From: Rhodothermia bacterium | GTDB taxonomy: Bacteria; Bacteroidota; Rhodothermia; Rhodothermales; UBA2364 | DNA length: 64,000 bases | Reading direction: 5' to 3' | Assembly (NCBI GenBank): GCA_017303715.1 | Contig: JAFLBZ010000003.1 | Span: forward strand, 124,001-188,000 | Shown: piece after piece, positions 25,692 through 35,017 of the stretch | How the letters are laid out: each line of letters opens with the position of its first letter | How positions within the stretch are numbered: position 1 is the stretch's first letter | The notes under the pieces: model-generated | What the model saw: only the letters and a program-made list of their open reading frames with translations | Told to the model about the DNA's origin: nothing | Database searches by the model: none | Position numbers and translations under genes: made by a program

Positions 25692-25862
25692 GACGATGCT
25701 GTTTGAATGTAACGAAGTATAGATGCCTGTTGATAGCTCTGGATGTTTCTGTACAAAAGTCTTGCCAATCCCACACACACTTAAAAAATAGTTGACCAGT
25801 GCGCGGTAATCGGTCAAAAAATCATCCAAACAGGGTGTAATTCTACCCTGACCCGATGCACC

Positions 25863-26945
25863 TTAGCGATAAGAGAAAAGAAAGTACAAAAGGGTTGCAA
25901 ATATAATTGATGCAATAATAGCGAAGGCGATTTTTACCGCACTATAGGGCCTTTCGCCATTAACCTCACCCGATCTCCCATTCACCACAAACCGAAATAC
26001 TTTTCCAGAATAACGGTACGCACTGATCCAAAGCGGTAACAAAATATGTTTGAAGGTAATGTCCCGATATTGTGTTTGTGCACTTATGACATCTTGAACA
26101 TCTCCCCCAATGTCTCGGCAAATGGTCGCTTCTATAATCGGGTGCATGATATGTTTGGCCTTATCTAAGCCCTCTTCTAAGGAAATATGATAGCTTTCGG
26201 CCCGAAACCCTTGTAAATACGCATCTTGGTATGGGATTAATGCCGGTAGATCCCATGGTTCTAAATTCTCGGTATGGTGGGTGGGCAAGGTGTTTGACGC
26301 ACACACCAATACATCGTCAAAGGAATTACGTACCGTTCCAGAGGCGGGATACCAATGAATTTTCTGAACTTGCCTTGCCTCTTGGCGGGTATTCCCATTG
26401 TTGTCACGAACCGTCACATATTGTGTCTCATAATAATACTCGCCTCGTCTTCCGGTGTACTGGGTGGTTGTTTGCGTATCATAAGTCCAAAAAGGCAGAT
26501 AAATACCGCTTAGTTCCTCCTCGTGCCGCGCTGCTTTTTGCAATTTATTCGGCGCAAACCACAAGTTCCCCAGCCAAGAACGAAAGGCTGCCAACGCTTC
26601 TTTCCGCTCCACCCGAAAGGGCAACAAGGCTTCTGGTTTTATCTGTTTTTGGGAGTAGGCCGTTTGGACCAGCCCCGTTCCACAAAACGGGCATAGCGAA
26701 GCCGCGACATTGGGATCGAACGTGGTTTCTGCCGCACAAGAGGGGCATTTGACCAAAAGGATTTCATTAAAATGATCCTCCTTACGTACACGTTCTACAA
26801 AGGCTTGATAATCGTGTTCTTGCACCTGAACCGCCATTGGCTCGGTGATGGGGTTTAGATAAGCACAATATGGACACTTTAGCGCAGTGGTTCCGGGTTG
26901 GAAGGTTAAATTTGCGCCACACTGTTCACACCCAAAAACAGACAT
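25863..26945 (-). CDS. zinc-ribbon protein with C-terminal membrane anchor
   Basis: Two zinc ribbons open the protein: CEQCGAN...KCPYCAY (N-terminus) and VKCPSCAAET...LCPFCGTG (about 68-95), each with two CxxC knuckles. A large domain follows with repeated Tyr/Trp motifs (GIYLPFWTYDTQTTTQYTG, KIHWYPASGTV, LLPLWISAYRYSGKVFRFVVNGRSGEV), and a single C-terminal helix (VKIAFAIIASIIFATLLYFLF). This layout is common in Bacteroidota and Gram-positives and is sometimes mislabelled as a replication-factor-Y helicase; I see no helicase motifs. AGGAG stands five bases before the ATG at 26945, deciding the start. Function unknown, possibly membrane stress related. Confidence 0.72.
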   Translation of the reverse strand: MSVFGCEQCGANLTFQPGTTALKCPYCAYLNPITEPMAVQVQEHDYQAFVERVRKEDHFNEILLVKCPSCAAETTFDPNVAASLCPFCGTGLVQTAYSQKQIKPEALLPFRVERKEALAAFRSWLGNLWFAPNKLQKAARHEEELSGIYLPFWTYDTQTTTQYTGRRGEYYYETQYVTVRDNNGNTRQEARQVQKIHWYPASGTVRNSFDDVLVCASNTLPTHHTENLEPWDLPALIPYQDAYLQGFRAESYHISLEEGLDKAKHIMHPIIEATICRDIGGDVQDVISAQTQYRDITFKHILLPLWISAYRYSGKVFRFVVNGRSGEVNGERPYSAVKIAFAIIASIIFATLLYFLFSYR

Positions 26946-26951
26946 GAGCAC

Positions 26952-27398
26952 TCCTATTCGTATTGAGAAGGATTTTCAGGTCAAACATACACAGCCGTAC
27001 TCCAAATGGCAAGGGGAAATTCATCTTTCTTTCGTCTTTCTGACATACCCCTTATCCTCATCTTTATGTCGTACACTTTAGAAGTTTACAAATTTATACC
27101 AATATTTTCTTGATCGGCTTATTTGGATGTAAATGATTGGTGTTTTATTCGCGGTACTTTCATCCCCTGCTGATAGGAAGTACCGTTGCAGGTACTACGC
27201 CTTGCCCTCTTTCCAATGAAAGATTAAGACCCTTCACAAGTTAAGTATGTCTTATTTTCAATAAAATTTATTCTCCTTATTACACTCCAATATATTGATC
27301 CTATTTAGTTTATTATACAACCTGAACAAATCATAATACATTTTAATACGGGAATTATTACGCATAAAAAGTTTCACGATTAAGAAAAACAATAGGTC
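26952..27398. other. 447-bp intergenic region with one unexplained hairpin
   Basis: AT-rich spacer between two minus-strand genes with no convincing open frame. CGGTACTT (27152-27159) and AAGTACCG (27178-27185) form a perfect 8-bp inverted repeat with an 18-base loop and no T run, so it is not an intrinsic terminator. Nothing else is recognisable. Confidence 0.5.
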
Positions 27399-27432
27399 AA
27401 AAAAAGTAGGCAGTACCCCGAAGAATACTGCC
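27399..27432 (-). terminator. intrinsic terminator of the small exported protein gene
   Basis: On the minus strand GGCAGTA pairs with TACTGCC (27432-27426 with 27415-27409), ten-base loop, then TAC and a run of seven T. Located 30 bases after the stop at 27463. Confidence 0.87.
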
Positions 27433-27462
27433 TTCCCCTATTCCAAACACGAAACGCTAATT

Positions 27463-27873
27463 TTATTTTGAAGTTGGCGGATGTATGGCAAGTACATCAT
27501 ACGTTTTTTCTTTCACCCAAGCCGATTTCTCGGTTTTTACAGAGCGTTGTAGAAAGTCATTTGCCCACGTGTTGTTGATACTGTAAAGTGCTGAAAGCGA
27601 TAAAATCCTCATAGAATCATCTTTGCTATTCCGATATATTTTAACGATTTCAAACACAGTGCTTTGATCTACATTTAGGTCTTGACCATACCTTACATAT
27701 TGCTGCAAAGCCCCTTGGCGAACCCCAAGGTTATCCGACATCAAGGCTGCTTTCAACCCTTTTGCAAACTGGGCTTTATTTACCGTATTGGGGATAAATT
27801 GGTTGGCAAAAGCTGGGGTCATAAAACCAAACACCAAAGTGATGGCAACAAGAATGGATTTAAAATTTTTCAT
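27463..27873 (-). CDS. small exported protein with HEAT-like helices
   Basis: A 136-residue protein with a signal peptide (MKNFKSILVAITLVFG...AFA, about 23 residues). The mature chain is helical: FAKGLKAALMSDNLGVRQGALQQYVRYG, VFEIVKIYRNSKDDSMRILSLSALYSI, and NDFLQRSVKTEKSAWVKEKTYDVLAIH read like two to three HEAT repeats, a size and pattern seen in small periplasmic proteins of Bacteroidota. No catalytic residues. Expressed alone, with its own terminator. Role unknown, perhaps a periplasmic adaptor. Confidence 0.68.
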   Translation of the reverse strand: MKNFKSILVAITLVFGFMTPAFANQFIPNTVNKAQFAKGLKAALMSDNLGVRQGALQQYVRYGQDLNVDQSTVFEIVKIYRNSKDDSMRILSLSALYSINNTWANDFLQRSVKTEKSAWVKEKTYDVLAIHPPTSK

Positions 27874-28034
27874 GGCGATGATTAATTTAATGATGTATGA
27901 TTGTGATTAATTACACCAACCATTACGGCCATGAAAATCTTTTTGTTACAACTTTTTTTATTAAGATAGGATGGTGTTTTGGCGCTCTTTAAATGAATCT
28001 TGGCTGAACGGTGTAACCTTGGTGGTGAATGGTT

Positions 28035-28799
28035 TCATCCATGATGATGCCCGAAAAATGTCAGTAGATATGCAATGCCAAGCCCTGCAAGGATAAGCAA
28101 AGTGGGTCGCCAACCGGGTTTATGTGCTGCTTCCGGCAAGAGGTCTGCCGCTCCAATGTAGAACAGTGAACCCGTTGCAAGCGCCATAGCCAAACCCAGT
28201 ACCTCATGTTGGTTACTGGGCAATAACCAAAAACTTACAACGGCCACTAAAGGCGTAATGGCCGCCACCAAGGCTGCATTTCTAAAAGCGCTCCTCTCTG
28301 AATGACCACTATATCGTAAAATGGCATAGGTGGCAATCCCTTCAGGAATCTCATGAACCAAAATGGCCAAAGCCGCCATAAGCCCAATCGTCCAGTCGTA
28401 GGCAAACCCAGCACCAATGGCCAATCCATCGAAGATGGAGTGGATCGCAAAGCCAAGTGCGGTCATCAAGCCTACTTCTTTATGATGGTTTTCACAATCG
28501 TCGTGGGAGTGACCATGATGGAAATGCGGGGCAAAGTGATGCTCCAAAACATAAAGCCCCAAAAACGGAACCAACATCCAAGCAAATTGCTCTGGGGCAT
28601 GATGTGCCAATTCGGGGCCAAAATGCAAAAAAGCGATCCCCACAACCAATCCCGCCGCAACCGATATGAGGTCATGCTCAAACCGCTTTGCCCAAGCCTC
28701 TTTCCACCGGACGCCCCAAATCCCCAACAAATTGGCAGCCAATGCCGCTAAACCCGTAATCAAAACAGATAAAAACATGACAATATCCAATAAAAACAA
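28035..28799 (-). CDS. ZIP-family divalent metal transporter
   Basis: Inner-membrane Zn2+/Fe2+/Mn2+ permease with eight predicted helices and 254 residues. Helix 4 carries HSIFDGLAIGAG and helix 5 carries HEIPEGIATY, the two conserved metal-binding motifs of the ZIP binuclear centre. The loop between helices 3 and 4 is His-rich (HHFAPHFHHGHSHDDCENHH, about 86-105), typical of metal-sensing or delivery loops. Divergent from the heat-shock operon to its right; no metal regulator gene is adjacent. Confidence 0.92.
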   Translation of the reverse strand: MFLLDIVMFLSVLITGLAALAANLLGIWGVRWKEAWAKRFEHDLISVAAGLVVGIAFLHFGPELAHHAPEQFAWMLVPFLGLYVLEHHFAPHFHHGHSHDDCENHHKEVGLMTALGFAIHSIFDGLAIGAGFAYDWTIGLMAALAILVHEIPEGIATYAILRYSGHSERSAFRNAALVAAITPLVAVVSFWLLPSNQHEVLGLAMALATGSLFYIGAADLLPEAAHKPGWRPTLLILAGLGIAYLLTFFGHHHG

Positions 28800-29074
28800 T
28801 AATTTATAAATAACGCCATTTGCATTGACACGACAAATTTTGTGCCCTTTAAGATTACAAGAAAGTCTGCATGTTACACCAAGGAGGAACGTTTCGAGGA
28901 ATCCTCATAAAAAAGACAAGAACAATCCGGCAGTTAAACGGTAAACTTCGTGCCAAAGTGTCAAAGAATGACTTTGAGAACAACGGAAAACAAACTATCT
29001 TTAGAGTTTATCTCTGCCATAATAACAATCGGCAAGGTGTTTGTAGCCTTTATTATTCCCAATACGAAGCAACA

Positions 29075-30139
29075 ATGGCACATTCTTCTTCTCATCATAG
29101 TGGGAGAATTCTGACAGACCGCGAGCAAGCGGTTTTGCGTGCGGTGGTACAACGTTTTATCCAAACGGCAGATCCGGTAGGCTCCCGTACCTTATCCAAG
29201 GAGTTTATTCAGGGTTTGAGTGCTGCAACCATACGCAATACCATGAGCGATCTGGAAGAATGGGGGTATCTGGATCATCCATATACCTCCGCAGGTCGTG
29301 TTCCGACGGACATGGGTTATCGGACATATGTAGATGACTTGATGGACGTCGTGCAGATTCCGGCCTCGGAAGCCCTCATTATTCGAGAAGAAATCGCGGG
29401 TGCTGCTCGAGATACCGAGCGGCTACTTCGCGAGACGGCCAAATTATTGGGTAAGTTCACCAATTTATTGGCCATTGCCCTCACACCACGACTTTCTAAG
29501 GGCATCCTTCACCGCTTGGATGTCGTTCCCTTGGCATCCGATCGGGCGATGTTCATTATCAGTGTGGAAGGTGGCTTGGTAAAAACCATTGTGCTGGAAG
29601 TAGCTTCGGAGCTTAACCGGTTTGAATTAGACAGAGTGATGGTGTTGCTTAATGAACGGCTTTCGGGGTTGACCTTAGACGAAATCCGACGAACCTTTGC
29701 ACCGAGAATGCGGGATTTATCGGCCTCAGATCCCACAGGCGTTGTAAAATTGGTGATGCAAAAGGCGGATGTTTTGTTCAACGAATTGCCGGAAGAGCGG
29801 CGGGTTCAACTGAGCGGCACAACACACCTAATGCACCAACCGGAGTTTAGGGAGCCGGATCAGATCCAGCGGATTATGGGCTTGATTGAGCATGAAGAAG
29901 TGGTGGTGCAGTTATTAGAGCGTCATGCAACTTTGGCAAAAGATGCGCAAGAACAGATTAGAATTACCATTGGGCGCGAAAATAAAGCGGAAGCAGTGGA
30001 TTCTTACTCCTTGATTACGACCAACTACAAAATGAACAACGCCATTGGTACGATCAGCCTAATTGGCCCTCGAAGAATGGATTATGCCCGTGCAGTTGCC
30101 TTAATTGAATATGTATCAAAACTTTTGGGCAAAATCTGA
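29075..30139 (+). CDS. hrcA: heat-inducible transcription repressor HrcA
   Basis: Represses chaperone operons, classically by binding CIRCE. The N-terminal winged helix is clear: LTDREQAVLRAVVQRFIQTADPVGS, LSAATIRNTMSDLEEWGYLDHPYTSAGRVPTDMGYR; the C-terminal GAF-like domain ends GTISLIGPRRMDYARAVALIEYVSK. I start at ATG 29075 (354 aa, standard length); the open frame extends to 28871 but those residues are unlike the family. No CIRCE (TTAGCACTC-N9-GAGTGCTAA) is visible in the 275 bases upstream; a TCAAAG-N5-CTTTGA repeat at about 28959-28975 is the only inverted repeat I noticed. First gene of a five-gene operon. Confidence 0.95.
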   Translation: MAHSSSHHSGRILTDREQAVLRAVVQRFIQTADPVGSRTLSKEFIQGLSAATIRNTMSDLEEWGYLDHPYTSAGRVPTDMGYRTYVDDLMDVVQIPASEALIIREEIAGAARDTERLLRETAKLLGKFTNLLAIALTPRLSKGILHRLDVVPLASDRAMFIISVEGGLVKTIVLEVASELNRFELDRVMVLLNERLSGLTLDEIRRTFAPRMRDLSASDPTGVVKLVMQKADVLFNELPEERRVQLSGTTHLMHQPEFREPDQIQRIMGLIEHEEVVVQLLERHATLAKDAQEQIRITIGRENKAEAVDSYSLITTNYKMNNAIGTISLIGPRRMDYARAVALIEYVSKLLGKI

Positions 30140-30260
30140 GGTCGAGGCCACACCCACAGTTACACTTAAAGACTGCATTTACATGGAGATGCCTTGATGA
30201 CATTTCCATCATTCGTCATGACATTTAAAAAGTTTTAACCATACAAATTACATTTATCAG

Positions 30261-30878
30261 ATGGAACAAACGGAAAAGTTGGACAGCACTTCGCAGGTAA
30301 ACGATGCGGAAAAAAAGGCGATTGCCCGCGAAATGGCGACGATGTTGGATGACGAAGAAGCCGCCCGAATTGCCGTAACGGCTATAGACGAACTGGCGGA
30401 AAAAGACAACCAAATTACCGCACTTCAGGAAGAGGTCAGCCAATTAAAAGACATGCTTACAAGGCAAGTTGCGGACTTCCAGAACTACCGCCGGAGGATG
30501 GAGCAAGAAAGTGCCCGCCAGAAGCAATTTGGCCGAGAAGAGGTACTGATGGGGTTTCTGGAGGTATATGACGACTTTCGCCGCTCGATGGAGGCCGCAG
30601 AAAAGGTGGAAGAACAGAGCAATAACCAGCCGGCCTTCTTGGCACTTAAATCCGGTGTTGCGCTCATCTTCGAGAACTTCAGTAAACAACTGAACCGCCT
30701 TTCGGTAGAGACCATTGTAGCAGTTGGTCAGCCCTTCGACGAAAACTTCCACGAGGCCCTGATGCAACAGCCAGCCCCTGAAGGCACTGCTTCGGGAACG
30801 GTCTTGAACGAATTACAAACCGGATATAAAATTGGGGAGCGGGTGATACGCCATGCCAAAGTGATCGTTGCGGCATAA
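30261..30878 (+). CDS. grpE: nucleotide exchange factor GrpE
   Basis: Promotes ADP release from DnaK. A long acidic N-terminal helix (EKDNQITALQEEVSQLKDML) leads into the signature VADFQNYRRRMEQE and the C-terminal beta-wing (VAVGQPFDENFHEALM, TVLNELQTGYKIGERVIRHAKVIVA). Length 205 aa fits the family. Located 121 bases after hrcA and 43 before dnaJ. dnaK itself is not in the window. Confidence 0.95.
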   Translation: MEQTEKLDSTSQVNDAEKKAIAREMATMLDDEEAARIAVTAIDELAEKDNQITALQEEVSQLKDMLTRQVADFQNYRRRMEQESARQKQFGREEVLMGFLEVYDDFRRSMEAAEKVEEQSNNQPAFLALKSGVALIFENFSKQLNRLSVETIVAVGQPFDENFHEALMQQPAPEGTASGTVLNELQTGYKIGERVIRHAKVIVAA

Positions 30879-30921
30879 TTGCCCACATCACTTTATTTCT
30901 CCTTTAGATGAATAAACCAGT

Positions 30922-32091
30922 ATGAGAGATTTTTACGAGGTGCTTGGGGTTTCAAAATCAGCAAGTGCCGATGAGATTAAAAAGGCTTACCGTAGCCAAG
31001 CCATGAAATTCCACCCAGACCGCAATCCGGGAGACAAGGAGGCCGAGGCCAAGTTTAAAGAAGCTGCAGCAGCGTATGAAGTGCTTTCCGATGCGGATAA
31101 ACGCCAGCGCTATGACCGATTTGGCCATGCCGGTGTGAGTGGGAATGCAGGCGGAGGGCCGGGTGGCTTTGGTAGCGAACAAGACATCGAGGATATTTTC
31201 CGAAATTTCGGAGACATCTTTGGCGGCCATAGCATTTTTGACGGCGTCTTTGGTGGCGGTGGCGGGGCGCGACGTTCGCGTGCTGGCCAACGGGGTGTAC
31301 CCGGCGGCAATCTCAGGGCGAAGCTACAACTAACGCTCGAAGACATGGCTGATGGCGTAGAAAAGAAAATCAACGTCAAGAAGTATGTGGCGTGTAAGAC
31401 GTGCAATGCTACGGGAAGTACCGATGGCGATGCCGGTTACGCCAAATGTGGTACGTGTAGCGGCACGGGCGAAGTTCGGCAAGTGGCCAGGTCGGTCTTT
31501 GGGCAGTTTGTCAATGTAAGTGCTTGCCCTACCTGCAACGGCGAAGGACGGGTGGTTAAAAACAAGTGCCGTGCCTGCAATGGCGACGGACGTGTCATAG
31601 GCGAAGACGTTGTCACCATCAGCGTTCCGGCGGGTGCAACCGACCAAATTACCATGACCGTGCGTGGTGGAGGACATACGGGTCTTCGCGGTGGGCCTGC
31701 TGGAGATTTAAGCGTGGAATTTGAGGAAGTGACACACGAACACTTGGTACGGGAGGGCCTAAATCTGTATTATGAACTCCATCTTTCGATGGTGGATGCT
31801 GCGCTTGGGGCTGATATCGAAGTGCCAACCCTCAAAGGCCGTGTTAAAATGGTCATTGATCCAGGTACGCAATCTGGTAAATTGCTCCGCCTGCGTGGCA
31901 AAGGCATTCCAGATGTCCACAATCGCGCTCAACGAGGCGATCAGATCGTGCGTGTACAAGTATGGACGCCCAAAAATTTAACGACGGAAGAAATCCGCCT
32001 ACTCGAAAAACTGCGCCATGCACAAGGTGTACAGCCCCAGCCAAATAAGGCTGAGGACAAGAAGTCTTTTTTTAGTCGGATTTTCAGCTAA
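30922..32091 (+). CDS. dnaJ: chaperone DnaJ (type I Hsp40)
   Basis: Delivers substrates to DnaK and stimulates its ATPase. All type-I parts are present: J domain with HPD at 31-33, Gly/Phe-rich linker (about 74-125), four CxxCxGxG zinc repeats ([32 protein letters not shown]), and the C-terminal substrate domain. Length 389 aa. It lies eight bases upstream of a flavin reductase gene, so the heat-shock transcript probably continues into it. Confidence 0.96.
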   Translation: MRDFYEVLGVSKSASADEIKKAYRSQAMKFHPDRNPGDKEAEAKFKEAAAAYEVLSDADKRQRYDRFGHAGVSGNAGGGPGGFGSEQDIEDIFRNFGDIFGGHSIFDGVFGGGGGARRSRAGQRGVPGGNLRAKLQLTLEDMADGVEKKINVKKYVACKTCNATGSTDGDAGYAKCGTCSGTGEVRQVARSVFGQFVNVSACPTCNGEGRVVKNKCRACNGDGRVIGEDVVTISVPAGATDQITMTVRGGGHTGLRGGPAGDLSVEFEEVTHEHLVREGLNLYYELHLSMVDAALGADIEVPTLKGRVKMVIDPGTQSGKLLRLRGKGIPDVHNRAQRGDQIVRVQVWTPKNLTTEEIRLLEKLRHAQGVQPQPNKAEDKKSFFSRIFS

Positions 32092-32099
32092 CCATTTTT

Positions 32100-32624
32100 A
32101 TGAGCCAACCAACCAACCAATCCACCATAGACGGTGAACAACTGCGCGCCATCATGCGATCGGTTGCTTCGCCTGTTATCGTTATCACCACCGTTGTCGG
32201 TGAAAATGTTTGGGGAATTACGTTAGGTTCTTTTGCCAGTGTTTCTTTAGCGCCACCATTGATATGTTTTAACATCTCCCGAAGTTCTCGGATGCATGAT
32301 TTCCTCTTGCAAGCAGAGCGGTATGCGATTCATTTGCTTGGTGCGGATGATGTCTCTCTTTCGGGTCGGTTTTCAAACCCGAAACGTAATGCCGAGACCA
32401 TGTTTGAGGGGCTAAATCTCCATACAGCAGACGACGGTTTGCCGCTCATACAAGGAACGATTGGCATCCTCTTGTGTAAGCCTTTTTCTCGTCACGATGC
32501 CGGAGACAGTTCGCTGTTTCTCGGCGAAGTGATTGAGACGCGCAACTTAAACCCAGACAAGATGCCTTTACTGTTTTATAGCCGATCTTATAGAACCGTA
32601 AGTGACATTCCTATTACCACATAA
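32100..32624 (+). CDS. flavin reductase-like (FMN-binding) protein
   Basis: A 174-residue split-barrel FMN-binding protein of the HpaC/flavin-reductase group: MRSVASPVIVITTVVGENVWGIT, the conserved SFASVSLAPPLICFNISRSSRM flavin-binding segment (given in part), FLLQAERYAIHLLGADDVSLSGRFSNP, and LFLGEVIETR near the end. Such enzymes reduce free FMN/FAD with NAD(P)H for partner monooxygenases; no monooxygenase gene is near. Its placement inside the hrcA-grpE-dnaJ transcript suggests expression under protein-folding stress, which is an inference from spacing only. Confidence 0.85.
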   Translation: MSQPTNQSTIDGEQLRAIMRSVASPVIVITTVVGENVWGITLGSFASVSLAPPLICFNISRSSRMHDFLLQAERYAIHLLGADDVSLSGRFSNPKRNAETMFEGLNLHTADDGLPLIQGTIGILLCKPFSRHDAGDSSLFLGEVIETRNLNPDKMPLLFYSRSYRTVSDIPITT

Positions 32625-32671
32625 GCTTCGGCAGCTTCGTCGGTTATATTCATTTTTCAAGCCTCATTTTT

Positions 32672-33538
32672 GTGCAAAAACCACCCTACCGAAAACCCCA
32701 GCGTGCAGATGCCGCAGATTATCGCCGTCCGACCCAAGAGCGCCGTCCGGCCAAACCCCAAACCGCTCAAAAGGACTTAACCAAGCAATACATCGGCGGT
32801 CGTAACCCCGTTCGTGAAGCACTTGAAGCCGGGCAAACCCTCGAAAAAATCTTTCTCAAACAAGGCATGGATGAGCGTGTGGCCGGAGAGATTCGGGCAC
32901 TGGCAGGTCGTGCCAATGTGCCCATCATGGTTGTTCCGATAGAAAAATTAAACCGATTAGACCCCGATCTCAACCATCAAGGCGTGGTTGCCCAGCGTTC
33001 GGCGGTTCGTTATTGGGACTTAGAAGACATGCTGGCATCTATAGCCCCTTCGGTTGGCGCTGTTCAGAAGGAAAAACCCCTTTTGGTTCTTTTGGATCAA
33101 ATAGAAGATCCCCAGAATTTTGGCGCCATTATCCGTTCTGCCGTTGCTGCTGGGGCAAGCGGCATCATCATTCCAGAGCGCCATATGGCTCCGCTAAGTG
33201 CCGTAGCGATTAAAGCCAGTGCCGGAGCCGCCCTCCACATCCCCATTGCCAAAGTGGTCAATCTCGCGGACGTTATCCACCAACTTAAAGAACGCGGCTA
33301 TTGGATTGCAGGCTTGGCGGGAAAAGGCGAGCAGAACATTTGGCAAATAGACTGGGATCGGCCTTTTGCATTGGTGATTGGGAACGAAGGGAAGGGGATC
33401 CGTGATCGGGTTGAAAAGTCATGCGATTATTTGGCCTCCATTCCAATGGCTCCCGGCGTGGAGTCCCTAAATGCTTCGGTAGCCGCGGGCGTAGCCCTGT
33501 TCGCGGTTGTCCAAAGTCGGGTAAGCGGATTGGCTTAA
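32672..33538 (+). CDS. rlmB: 23S rRNA (guanosine-2'-O-)-methyltransferase RlmB-type SpoU enzyme
   Basis: SPOUT/TrmH-family AdoMet methyltransferase of 288 residues. After a basic N-terminal tail (about 1-45) comes the substrate-binding domain opening YIGGRNPVREAL, then the knotted catalytic domain with its three motifs: LLDQIEDPQNFGAIIRSA, ALVIGNEGKGI and MAPGVESLNASVAAGVALF. RlmB modifies G2251 of 23S rRNA in E. coli; the closely related TrmH-type enzymes cannot be ruled out. Start is GTG at 32672. The final four bases overlap the convergent small gene at 33535. Confidence 0.88.
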   Translation: MQKPPYRKPQRADAADYRRPTQERRPAKPQTAQKDLTKQYIGGRNPVREALEAGQTLEKIFLKQGMDERVAGEIRALAGRANVPIMVVPIEKLNRLDPDLNHQGVVAQRSAVRYWDLEDMLASIAPSVGAVQKEKPLLVLLDQIEDPQNFGAIIRSAVAAGASGIIIPERHMAPLSAVAIKASAGAALHIPIAKVVNLADVIHQLKERGYWIAGLAGKGEQNIWQIDWDRPFALVIGNEGKGIRDRVEKSCDYLASIPMAPGVESLNASVAAGVALFAVVQSRVSGLA

Positions 33539-33783
33539 CGAATCCCATATATGATTTTCCGCAGGGTATCGAACTGTAGGTACGGATAATCTTCGCGTAG
33601 CATTTCTATGGCAGCTCCGGTACTCATCCCCTTCATGCGTAATGCCCGAAAGCGTTCACGGATGGTATGATCTCGGAGACCTTTTTCGTCCAATACGCCT
33701 AAATCCATTAGCTTCAAAAATAGGTCATCGGAAATCAGGTCTTTCAGGGGATTAATGGTAGATTCGGGAAGTACAATTGGCAT
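33535..33783 (-). CDS. small helical protein of unknown family, convergent with rlmB
   Basis: An 82-residue open frame, MPIVLPESTINPLKDLISDD...KIIYGIR, with strongly helical composition (DDLFLKLMDLGVLDEKGLRD, RERFRALRMKGMSTGAAIEML) and a YLQFDTLRKIIY end reminiscent of small DNA-binding or adaptor proteins that recognise repeat-type words (a Thr-Gly-Ala-Ala-Ile turn could be an HTH turn). AGGTAATCG-like purines before ATG offer a weak ribosome site. The stop overlaps the rlmB stop tail-to-tail by four bases. I recognise no family; the reading frame has protein-like composition, so I consider it real. Confidence 0.6.
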   Translation of the reverse strand: MPIVLPESTINPLKDLISDDLFLKLMDLGVLDEKGLRDHTIRERFRALRMKGMSTGAAIEMLREDYPYLQFDTLRKIIYGIR

Positions 33784-33922
33784 GGCGATTACCTCCGGAG
33801 GTCTCTTAGGTCTGGGATCATTATTTGTTTCTTTCTGCCGAACAATACAATGATCGTAAGACCTTTACTACAGAATGCTTGTGAATGGCTGTAATTACGA
33901 CCTGAATGGTGATAGCCTCCGA

Positions 33923-34954
33923 TTAAGGAGTTTCCGACGTTTTATTGGGTAGGGTGTATTGGAACAACCCAAAGAGGGTTTCGCCCTGTAAAAGCAAACT
34001 GATCACCCCAAAAAAGGTGTAAACAAGCATTTGTGCTGCATGTGTCACAATGGCAAAGGCCACCGCATGTTCATCCGAGAAGCCCCAAAGTGTGACCATT
34101 GCCCAACGAATTATCACATGATACCCCCCAACGCCCCCCGGCGTAGGAATCATACTGGTTATAGAGCCGATGATCAGCAATACCCAAGAGTCCTGAAAGT
34201 TCCATGAAATAATTTTATCTAATTGGAGCAAATAGGCAGAAAAAAGCACCATCAAGGCGTAGCTTCCCCACATTAGCAAAGTAGAGAATAGCATTTGGCC
34301 TTGTTTGGGTGTTTGGATATAGGTGGCAAAGCCGGCTGAAAATCCATGCCATATGCGCGAGAAGCGGCTTTCTCTGTCCTTAAGCGACCTGCGAAACAGC
34401 CACAAACCAATTACTGAAGCTACAATAAACAGAGCCAATACCAAAAGCCCCAACCCAGAGGTTATCCAATTTACCACTGGTGCAAGATAACGGGTATAAG
34501 TAGCCAAAAGTTTATCATGCGCAAGGGGGATAAGGCTGAGAAAGCCCAGCAATAACACCAGCACATCCGAGGTGCGGTCGGCAACCACGGTTCCCAAAAC
34601 GCCAGAGAAAGACAACTGTTCTTTACGCGCAATACTGCCGACACGAACCAATTCACCTACCCGTGGTAAGGCATAGTTTACCATATACGAGATAAAAATG
34701 GCATATAAAGGGAACCGGAAGGACGCCTTTTTTTTCGATGCACGCGCTTCCGGCAAATGGTCTAACATCAACTTCCAGCGCCACGCTCGGAACCAATGGC
34801 TCAGTACCATCGCCAACACCGTAGGCCCCAGCCATAGGTAGTTTGCATCCCTTAGCGAAATCCAGAGTTGCTCGAACGAGACCCCGCGTAAGGCCAACCA
34901 CATTAAAACAAGTGCCAGTGCGAAACTTAAAAAGTACGTCAGTTTTTGTTTCAT
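33923..34954 (-). CDS. lysylphosphatidylglycerol synthase TM-region/flippase-like membrane protein (UPF0104)
   Basis: A 343-residue polytopic protein of the AglD/YbhN group related to the flippase half of MprF. Typical segments are LISVRDANYLWLGPTVL-like helix 2 (here LRDANYLWLGPTVLAMVLSH), the signature YAIFISYMVNYALPRVGELVR-type stretch followed by RKEQLSFSGVLGTVVADRTSDV, and IPTPGGVGGYHVIIR near the C-terminus. Such proteins probably move lipids or polyprenyl intermediates across the inner membrane. I begin at ATG 34954 rather than GTG 34993. It follows the LolA-like gene 63 bases downstream on the same strand, so both may form an envelope-lipid operon. Confidence 0.83.
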   Translation of the reverse strand: MKQKLTYFLSFALALVLMWLALRGVSFEQLWISLRDANYLWLGPTVLAMVLSHWFRAWRWKLMLDHLPEARASKKKASFRFPLYAIFISYMVNYALPRVGELVRVGSIARKEQLSFSGVLGTVVADRTSDVLVLLLGFLSLIPLAHDKLLATYTRYLAPVVNWITSGLGLLVLALFIVASVIGLWLFRRSLKDRESRFSRIWHGFSAGFATYIQTPKQGQMLFSTLLMWGSYALMVLFSAYLLQLDKIISWNFQDSWVLLIIGSITSMIPTPGGVGGYHVIIRWAMVTLWGFSDEHAVAFAIVTHAAQMLVYTFFGVISLLLQGETLFGLFQYTLPNKTSETP

Positions 34955-35017
34955 CGGAACATGGAAACGGGTGAGCAGAAGATAACCGCCCACCCGAAAA
35001 AGTCTGTATGGATGTGT

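Noticed and set aside
28871..29074. N-terminal extension of HrcA by 68 residues
   Set aside because: The extension has no family similarity and the ATG at 29075 gives the standard length and domain start.
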